Shown piece after piece: positions 45,989 through 54,900 of a DNA stretch of 64,000 nt. The stretch is from Archilochus colubris (taxonomy: Eukaryota; Chordata; Aves; Apodiformes; Trochilidae), in assembly GCA_023079485.1 (NCBI GenBank), contig CM041083.1:65839196-65903195 (forward strand). Direction: 5' to 3'. The first letter of the stretch is position 1; each line of letters begins with the position of its first letter. The notes under the pieces are model-generated. The model saw only the letters and a list, made by a program, of their open reading frames with translations. It searched no databases and had not been told where the DNA came from. The position numbers were made by a program, and so were the translations under genes.

Positions 45989-48900
45989 TCATTGGGGGGA
46001 GGGGGTCCCCAGTTTTTGGAGGCGTCGGCGACGCAGCTCGGCCGTGTCGGGTTCCTCTGGGGAGGAGGAGCCTTCAGCACCCCCCGTGGCCTCCTCTTCC
46101 TCCTTTCTCTCCTCTTCCTCCTCCTCCTTCTTCTCCTCCTCCGGGGCGGCCAAGGCCTCAGCGCCTGCCGGCGCAGGGGATTCTGGGAAGGAGAAAAGTT
46201 CAGCACTGGGAGGGAACTGGGGGAGAGGCAACGATCCCAGTTTGAACTGGGAGGATGCCCCAGGGGGGGGTTGCCCCCTCGGTGCACCCTCACGGGCCTG
46301 GGGTTCCCCAATCCCTGGAGATCCCCAACCCCTGGAGGTCCCCAACCCTTGGAGGTCCCCAATCCCTGGAGATCCCAACCCTTGGAGGTCCCCAATCCTT
46401 GGAGGTCCCCAATCCCTGGAGATCCCCAACCCTTGGAGGTCCCCAATCCCTGGAGATCCCAACCCTTGGAGGTCCCCAACCCTTGGAGGTCCCCAATCCC
46501 TGGAGGTCCCCAAACCCTGGAGGTCCCCAATCCCTGGAGATCCCCAACCCTTGGAGGTCCCCAACCCTTGGAGGTCTCAACCCTGGAGGTCCCCAACCCC
46601 TCAGGGTCCCCAACTCCCCAAGGTCCCCAACCCCTGGAGGTCCCAACCCCTGGAGGTCCCCAATCCCCCAGACATCCCCAATCCTGGAGGTCTCCAACCC
46701 CTGGGAGATCCCAACCCTTCAAGGTCCTCAACCCCTGGAGAGAGATCCCCAACTCCCAAAGGTCCCCAACCTCTCCAGGTCCCCAACCCCCAAAGGTCTC
46801 CAACCCCTGGAGCTCCCCAACCCCTGGAGCTCCCAAGCCCTGGAGATCCCAAACCTTGGAGGTCCCCAACCCCTGGGAGATCCCAACCCCCCAAGTTCCC
46901 CAACTCCTCAAGGTCCCCAACCCCTGGAGAGAGATCCCAAACCCCCAAAGGTCCCCAACCTCTCCAGGTCCCCAACCCCCAAAGGTCTCCAACCCCTGGA
47001 GCTCCCCAACCCCTGGAGCTCCCCAACCCCTGGAGCTCCCAAGCCCTGGAGATCCCAAACCTTGGAGGTCCCCAACCCCTGGGAGATCCCAACCCCCCAA
47101 GTTCCCCAACTCCTCAAGGTCCCCAACCCCTGGAGAGAGATCCCAAACCCCCAAAGGTCCCCAACCTCTCCAGGTCCCTAACCCCTGGAGATCCCCAGCC
47201 CTTGGGCATCCCAATCCCTGGAGATCCCAACCCCTAGGAGATCCCCAACCTCTCCAGGTCCCCAACCCCTGGAGATCCCCAACCCCTGGAGATCCCCAAT
47301 CCCTGGAGATCCCCAACCCCTGGAGATCCCCAACCCCTGGAGATCCCCAACCCCTGGAGATCCCCAATCCCTGGAGATCCCCAACCCCTGGAGATCCCCA
47401 ACCTCTCCAGGTCCCCAACCCCTGGAGATCCCCAACCCCTGGAGCTCCCCAACCCCTGGAGATCCCCAATCCCTGGATGTCCCCAGCCCTTGGACATCCC
47501 AGGCCCCGGAGATCCCAAGCCCTGGGAGATTCCCAACCTCTCCAGGTCCCCAACCCCTGGAGATCCCCAATCCCTGGATGTCCCCAGCCCTTGGAAATCC
47601 CAATCCCTGGAGATCCCAACCCCTAGGAGATCCCCAACCTCTCCAGGTCCCCAGCCCCTGGAGATCCCCAGCCCCTGGAGATCCCCAGCCCCTGGAGATC
47701 CCCAATCCCTGGACGTCCCCAGCCCTTGGACATCCCAAGCCCTGGAGATCCCAAGCCCTGGGAGATTCCCAACCTCTCCAGGTCCCCAACCCCTGGAGGT
47801 CCCTCCCTCACCGGTGGCAGCCGTGGTGCTGGTGCTGGGCTCGGAGCTGCTGGGTGAGTGGGGGGCGTTGGGCTCCTCAGGGCGAGGGGCCTGGGGGGGT
47901 CTGGGCTGAGGAGCCAGATTGGGGGACCTAGGAGGGACTCTGGTCAATTGCAGGAAAAAAACAAACAAAAAAACCTCCCCCAAAAACCCCCCAAAACCCA
48001 AAACAACAACAAAAAACCCAAAAACAAACAAGAAAAAAACCAAAACAACCCCCCCCCAAAAAAACCCCACCCAAACAAAAAAAAAAAACCCAAACAAAAA
48101 ACCCCCAAACAAATAAAAAACCAAAAAAACCCAAACCAAAAAATCCCAAACCAAAAAAACCAAACCAAAAAACCAAACCAAAAAAAACAAACCAAAAAAA
48201 CCCAAACCAAAAAAACACAAAAAACCACCAAAAACCCACAAAAAAACAAACAAAAAACCCAAAAACCAAAAAACCAAAGCAAAAAAAACCAAAGAAAAAA
48301 AAAAAACAAAGCAAAAACAAAGCAAAAAAAAAACAAAGCAAAAAAAACAAAGCAAAAAAAACAAAGCAAAAAAACCCAACACAAACACAAAAAACCGAAC
48401 ACAAAAAACAAAATAAAAAACAACCAAAAAACCACCAAAACAAAAAAACCCCAAGTCAACAAAAAAATCCAAATCCAAAAACCAACACAAAAAAACCAAA
48501 CCAAAACAAACACAACAAAACCCAAAACCAAACCAGACACAAAAAACCCCAAAACCAAACCAACCAAAACCAAAAAAACCCCGAACAAAAAACCACCAAA
48601 ACAAAAACCACCAAAATAAAAACCACCAAAACAAGAACCAAACAAAAAAAATGACAAAAAACAACCAAAACAAACAAAAAAAAAAACAAAAAAGCCAAAA
48701 AAACCCCAAACCAAACCCCAACAAACCCAACAAAACAAAACCCAACAAAACAAAACCCAACAAACCCAAAACCCAACAAACCCAAACCCCAACAAACCCA
48801 ACCCAAAACCAAACAAACCAAAACCCAACACATCAAAACAAAAAGCCCAAACCCCAACAAACCCAAAACCCTCCCAAAAGTTGTATTTTCGGGCGTTTCT

Positions 48901-51900
48901 CTCCGTTCCCCTCCCGGGATGAGGTCCTGGTGCTGCAGTGCCTCACCTGAGGCTGGCCAGCACCGTCAGGTACTGGCTGATCTGCAACATGGCGGCGTCC
49001 AGCAGGATGTTGATGTTCTGCAGACACTGCAGCCTGGCCTCCAGGTGCTGCCTCTCCTGGCCCTCCATGGCACGCTGCTCCTCCTCTGTCAGCCCAAAGA
49101 ACCCATCTGGAGGCATCGGCATGGGGGGGAATCCTGTGGGAAGAGAAGGGAGGTCAGGGAGAGGCACTTGGAGCCGGAGGCAAGATGGCGCCGGAGGAGG
49201 CGCTTGGGGTGACCCAGGGGTTGGTGTCCCACAAGGGGAGCTCCTCGGGGTCTCCTCTGGGGTGAATCCTGGGGGGGCCTTTGGGAATCTGTTTTTTTAT
49301 CCTCTCCTCATTCCCTGGAGGATTCTGTCCCCTGAGGAGCTCCTGTGGGTCCAATCCAAACTGGCCACGGACCCCGTGCCCAAACCCCCCCGAGCCTGAG
49401 ATCATGGGGGGGAAATGATCACAGAGGGGAAATGTCCCCGTGGGAAAGGTCACGGGGGGAAATATCCCTGTGGCAAAGATCCTGGGGGGGAAATGTCCCC
49501 GTGGGAATGAGGAAAGGAGGGGGGGGAATATCCCTGTGGGGAAAAAAGGGGCAGAAATGTCTCTGTGGGGAAAAAAAGGGGGGGAAATGTCCCTGTGGAA
49601 AGATCATGGGTGGGAATTGTCCCTGTGGGAGTGGTGACTGGGGGGAAATATCCCTGTGGGAATCATGATGGGGGGGGAATGTCCCTGTGGGAAAGATCAT
49701 GGGTGGGAAATGGCCCTGTGGAAAGATCATGGGTGGGAAATGTCCCTGTGGGGAAAGAAAAGGGGGGGGGGAAATGTCCCTGTGGAAAGATCATGGGTGG
49801 GAAATGTCCCTGTGGGAAAAATCGTGGGGGAAAATATCCCTGTGGGGAAAAAAATGGGGGGGAAATGTCCCTGTGGAAAGATCATGGATGGGAAATGTCC
49901 GTGGAAAGGTGACGGGGGGGAAATGTCCCTGGAGGGGGAAAAAAAAGGGGGGGAAATGTCCCTGAGGGAAAGATCATGGGTGGGAAATGTCCCTGTGGAA
50001 AGATCACGGGGGGAAATGTCCCTGTGGGAATGATCATGGGGGGGAAATGATCACAGAGGGGAAATGCCCCCATGGGAAAGTTCACGGGGGGAAATATCCC
50101 TGTGGGAAAGATCCTGGGGGGGAAATGTCCCCATGGGAAAGGTCACGGGGGGGAAATGTCCCCCAGGAGAACATCCCAGGGACTCAGCTTTGTGCTTCCC
50201 TTCTCCAGGTTCAAGGAACACGTCCTCCACAACCCCCCACGAGACATTCTGTCCCCCGAGGAGCTCCTGTGGGTCCAATCCAAACTGGCCACGGACCCCG
50301 TGCCCAAACCCCCCGAGCCTGAGGGGACAGAGGTGCCCCCAGGAGAGGATTTGCCCCCCGGGACCGAGGGGAAAGCAGCAGGGGCAGAGAGCCAGGTAGG
50401 GACCTCCAGAGGAGGGGGTTGGGGGGTGGGGGGGATGGGAGGGGATTGGGGGCCCCCAAAATCCATTTGGGAGGTGACCCCGAGCTGGGTGGGTTTGCTG
50501 GAGGGTGGGGAAACCCAAACGTGGGGGGGGTCTGGAGGGGTTGGGACAAGTGGCAGGTCCTGCATTTGGGTCAGAACCAGTTGGGGGTGGGGTTAGAAAG
50601 CTGCAGGGTGGGGCTGGGGGTGTTGGTTGAGTAAATGGGGGTCAGGAGAGGGTGCAGGTGGCCAAGGTGGCCAGCAGGAAGAGGGGGGTGGTTGCCACCC
50701 TGTCCTCAGCACTGCTGGGGCCACCCTGGGAATGCTGGATTCAGGTCTGGGCACCTCCCTACAAGAAAAAGGAGAGAAAAGGGCAACAAAGCTCCTTGAG
50801 AGAGCACAAATCCTCTGAGATTCACTGGAAGGGTTGTCAGAGCCTGGAATAATCTGCCCAGGGCAGTGCTGGAGTCAGAATCCCTGGAAGTCTCTCCGGG
50901 ATGTGTGGATCTGGTCCTTAGGGAGGTGCTTGGGAGGTGAGGTGCTCACAGGTTGGGCTGTGGATGATCTTGGAGGTGTCTCCCCCCCACCAAAGGTTTT
51001 CGGTGATGGGGGTGGTTTTTGGGAATCTATTTTTTATCCTTTCCTCATTCCCAGGAGGATTTAGACCAGGAAAAAATCCGGGAGCTGGTGATCTCCATGA
51101 GGCAACAAATCTACGCGCAGAACGAGGCGGAAGTCAGCAAACGTTGGAATTTTGAGGATGGGGTAGGTAGGGGGGACTCAAACCCCCCCCAAAACCACCC
51201 TCACCCCCCTCTTTTTAACAAGGGGAGCTCCTCAGGCTCTGCTCTGGGTCCTGAGCAACACGGACAAGGGTGCTGAGGGCACCCTCAGACACTTGGGTGC
51301 TGGTGACACCGGGGTGGGGGGTCCCTGGAGGGAAGGGGTGGGATCCAGAGGGACCTGGAGAGCCTGGAGAAAGGAGTCAGTGCCAACTGACTAGAAGGTT
51401 CTAGAAGGTTCTGCACCTGGGGGGAGGCAATCCCAGGAAAAGGTTTGGGGACAGCCCTGAGGAGAAGGGTTTGGGGGGGTTTGTGGTGGCCCAGAAGCTC
51501 CAAGGGGAGCCCTGGACGTGTCCTGGTTTGGGCCAGGAGAAAAGGGATTTTTTGTTTTGTATTTCTGCTTTGAACTCTACTTTTTTGCTCTGCTTACAAG
51601 AGACTCAGCTAAAAGCCAGAAAATCAAGCCAGGAAAAGACAAGACAGAAAATTACTTTTCTTCTGGCCCTAAACCAGGACAGACTCAGCTAAAAGCAAAA
51701 GTCCAAGACAAAATCCCCTTTCTCCTGGCCCAAACCAGGACAGAACGTGAGCTTGGAGCCCAGAAACCAACCCTGTCCTGGGCTGCATCAGAAGAAAAGT
51801 GTCCAGATGGGTGAGGGAGGGGAGCTCCCAACCCCCTGCTCTGCTCTGCTCCTGGCAGATCCCACCTGGAACAGTCTCCAGGTCTGGAATCCCCAAGAGC

Positions 51901-54900
51901 AGAAGGACTTGGAGCTCCTGGAACCTCTCCAGAGGAGCCCCTGAAATGCTCAGAGGGCTGAGCAGCTCCCTGGGAAGCCAGGCTGAGGGATTGGGGTTGT
52001 TCAGCCTGGAGAAGAGGAGGCTCCCAGGTGACCTCCTGGTGACTTCCCAAGCCCTGCAGCTTGGTTTCCAGGGATTCCAATCCCTGAAAGGGGCTACAGA
52101 AAATCTGGGATAGAACTTTCTGCATGGGTGTGTGGAGAGAGAGAGGACGAGGGGGAAATGGAAGAGGAAAAAAAGTGGAAGAGGGGAGATTGAGGTTGGA
52201 CATGGGGAAGAAGTTCTTCCCTGTGAGGGTGGTGAGACCCTGGAACAGGATTCCCAAGGAAATTTTGGCTGCCTGGAGCTTTTCCAGCCCAGCTTGGATG
52301 GGGCTTGGAGCAACCCTTGGATGAGAGGTGCCCTGTGGGAGAGATGTTGGAGGAAATGATCTTCAAGGTCCCTCTCTAAACCATTCCAGGACAAAACCCA
52401 TGAAGGGGCACTCCTTGAAGGGCTGATGGAGCCCCAGGAAAGTCTTCCATGTCTTCCCAAGGAGTGGTGGCCATGGAATTCCCATCCATGGTGGAGGGAA
52501 AGGGATCCCAGGCACTGCTCCTGGCACTGCTGCATCCGATCTGGCAGTGCTGGCATCACCAGGCCTGGTGCCTGAGGTGAGGAGGAGGCTCCCAGGTGAC
52601 CTCCTGGTGACTTCCCAAGCCCTGCAGCTTGGTTTCCAGGGATTCCAATCCCTGAAAGGAGCTACAGAAAACCTGGGATAGAACTTTCTGCATGGGTGTG
52701 TGGAGAGAGAGAGGACGAGGGGGAAATGGAAGAGGAAAAAAAAGTGGAAGAGGGGAGATTGAGGTTGGACATGGGGAAGAAGTTCTTCCCCTGTGAGGGT
52801 GGTGAGACCCTGGAACAGGATTCCCAAGGAAATTTTGGCTGCCTGGAGCTTTTCCAGCCCAGCTTGGATGGGGCTTGGAGCAACCCTTGGATGAGAGGTG
52901 CCCTGTGGCAGGGAGGTTGGAGGAGCTCATCCTTTCTAAACCATTCCAGGACAAAACCCATGAAGGGGCACTCCTTGAAGGGGTGATAGAGCCCCAAAAA
53001 AGTCTTCCCAAGGCTTACCAAAGAGTGGTGGCATTCCCATCCATGGTGGAGGCAAAGGGATCCCAGCCACTGCTCCTGGCACTGCTGCATCCGATCTGGC
53101 AGTGCTGGCATCACCAGGTCTGGAAGCTGACGTGAGGAGAGGGACATGAGGGTGGTGGGAGGTGTAAAATGGTGGGGGGAACCCTGTTTTGTTTTGTTTT
53201 TTTAAAGAGAACCCACCTGAGCCACTGCTGGAGCCAGAGCTGCCGTTTCCAGAGCCATCGTGTGGTGGACCACCACCAGGAGCTGGTGGGAAGGGACCCA
53301 TTGGTGGCCAGAAGGGAAACATTCCCGGTGGGAAGGGGGGGATGAGTCCCTGGGGAACTATAGAGGGGGAGAAGAAAGGTGGTGAGAACCCCAAAACCCC
53401 CCAAAGAAACCAGGTGACCCATCCCAGCTCCACGGGGACACCAGTCAGGGTGCCATTGGGTGTCAGGGTGACCTCGGGGAGGAGAAAGGACTCACAGTTT
53501 GGGGGCTGAGGAACTTGGGGGGGCTGGGGCTGAGGTTGGGCTTGCTCTGGGGGTTCTGGAGGGGTCTGTGTGGGGAGGGAAGCCCTGAGGATGTCCATAC
53601 GGCAGGTGGGACACGTCTGCTGGCGCTGGAACCACGACCGCAGGCAGCTGGGGAGGAGAAGGACACCAAAAACTACACCAAAAAATTCTGGAAATGACTC
53701 CAGAACAAGCCCTGCGCCCCCCCATGGATGCTGAGCTCACCAAAAATGCCAAAAAAACCCCCAAAAACCCCTAACCCTGAGGGCACACCTGGTGTGGAAG
53801 ATGTGGTTGCAAGGCAGGCGCTTGGCGCCCGTCACCATCTCCTCGCGGCAGATGATGCAAACGTTGTCCATGGCCTGCAGCTCCTCAGGGGTGGCATCAG
53901 GGTAGCTGGGGGGATGAGGAGGGGACATCTGAGGGGACAGCCACCATTCCTGACATTCCAGGAATGGTTGGGAAGGGAACGGGACAACTTCTGGATCCTC
54001 CCCACCACCCACCCACCCGCCCATTCTCCTCCTCCAGGGTTCTGGTGAAGGGATCTGGAGGGGGATCCCCCAGCTCGGAACCCTCCAGGCTCCTTCCCAC
54101 CTTTTTCCTGAGGGAAAAAGATGGAAGTTGGGAATTCCTGAAGGGGGATTTTACCTCAGGTGGCCTCCCAGGGAGAGGGGAGGCCGTGGGGGGAACTTAC
54201 AGAGTGTTCATGTTGCGGATGGCCCGACGGGACATGATGGCATCTGTCACTGCTTTCTTGAACTGCCTGGAAGGGAACAGACATGGTGGCACCAAACTGG
54301 GCTGTGGTGAGCTGGGGTGGCACCAAACTGGGCTGAGGTGGCACCAAACTGAGCTGGGGTGGCACCAAACCGGGCTCGGGTGAGCTGGGGTGGCACCAAA
54401 CTCAGCCTGGGTGGCACCAAACTCAGCCTGGGTGGCACCAAACTGAGATCTGGTGAGCTGTGGTGGCATCAAACCACCAGAGGTGACACCAAACTGAGCT
54501 GGGGTGGCACCAAAGCACCAGAGGTGTCCCCAAAGTGAACTCACCTCATGGCCAGGTACATGGGGCGGATGGCAAAGAGGGGGAAGGTGTGGACTTTGAT
54601 CATGATGGTCATGAAGGCCACGTAGAGCAGGACTTTGATGAACCCTGAGGGAAAGGAGAAACATCAACGATTTGTTCTTGGCTCAAGTCAGAGGTTGGTT
54701 GAGGTCATTTGGGTCCCATCCTCTTGGACAAGCATGTGGGATGAGAGCTCCAAGATCCCCTTGGATCCATCCTTGGATGGCAAAGAGGAGAAGGAGGAGG
54801 AGGCAAAGAGGAGGAGGAGGCAAAGAGGAGGAGGAGGCAAAGAGGAGGAGGAGGCAAAGAGGAGGAGGAGGCAAAGAGGAGGAGGAGGAGGAGGAGGCAA

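Larger units (their letters stand above)
49400..52880. repeat. Inverted duplication, arm B (within SYVN1 intron 12)
   Basis: Reverse-complement counterpart of 35170-38700. Left to right it holds the intron 5 minisatellite (49400-50160), PRPF39 exons 6 and 7 on the + strand, the LTR palindrome (51520-51743), CR1 sequence, a SYVN1 exon 12 copy at 52571 downward, and a further CR1-like fragment up to about 52880. The real SYVN1 exon 12 lies just beyond. The exon sequences in the two arms are identical by eye, and substitutions in the introns are rare. Confidence 0.9.

Noticed and set aside
45905..47626. 573-aa and 564-aa frames on opposite strands
   Set aside because: The 18-bp minisatellite of SYVN1 intron 14 keeps all frames periodic. 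Genuine exons 14 and 15 bound it with proper splice sites.
47950..48890. Possible interstitial telomere
   Set aside because: The tract is A/C-rich but lacks CCCTAA units; periods vary and no T occurs.
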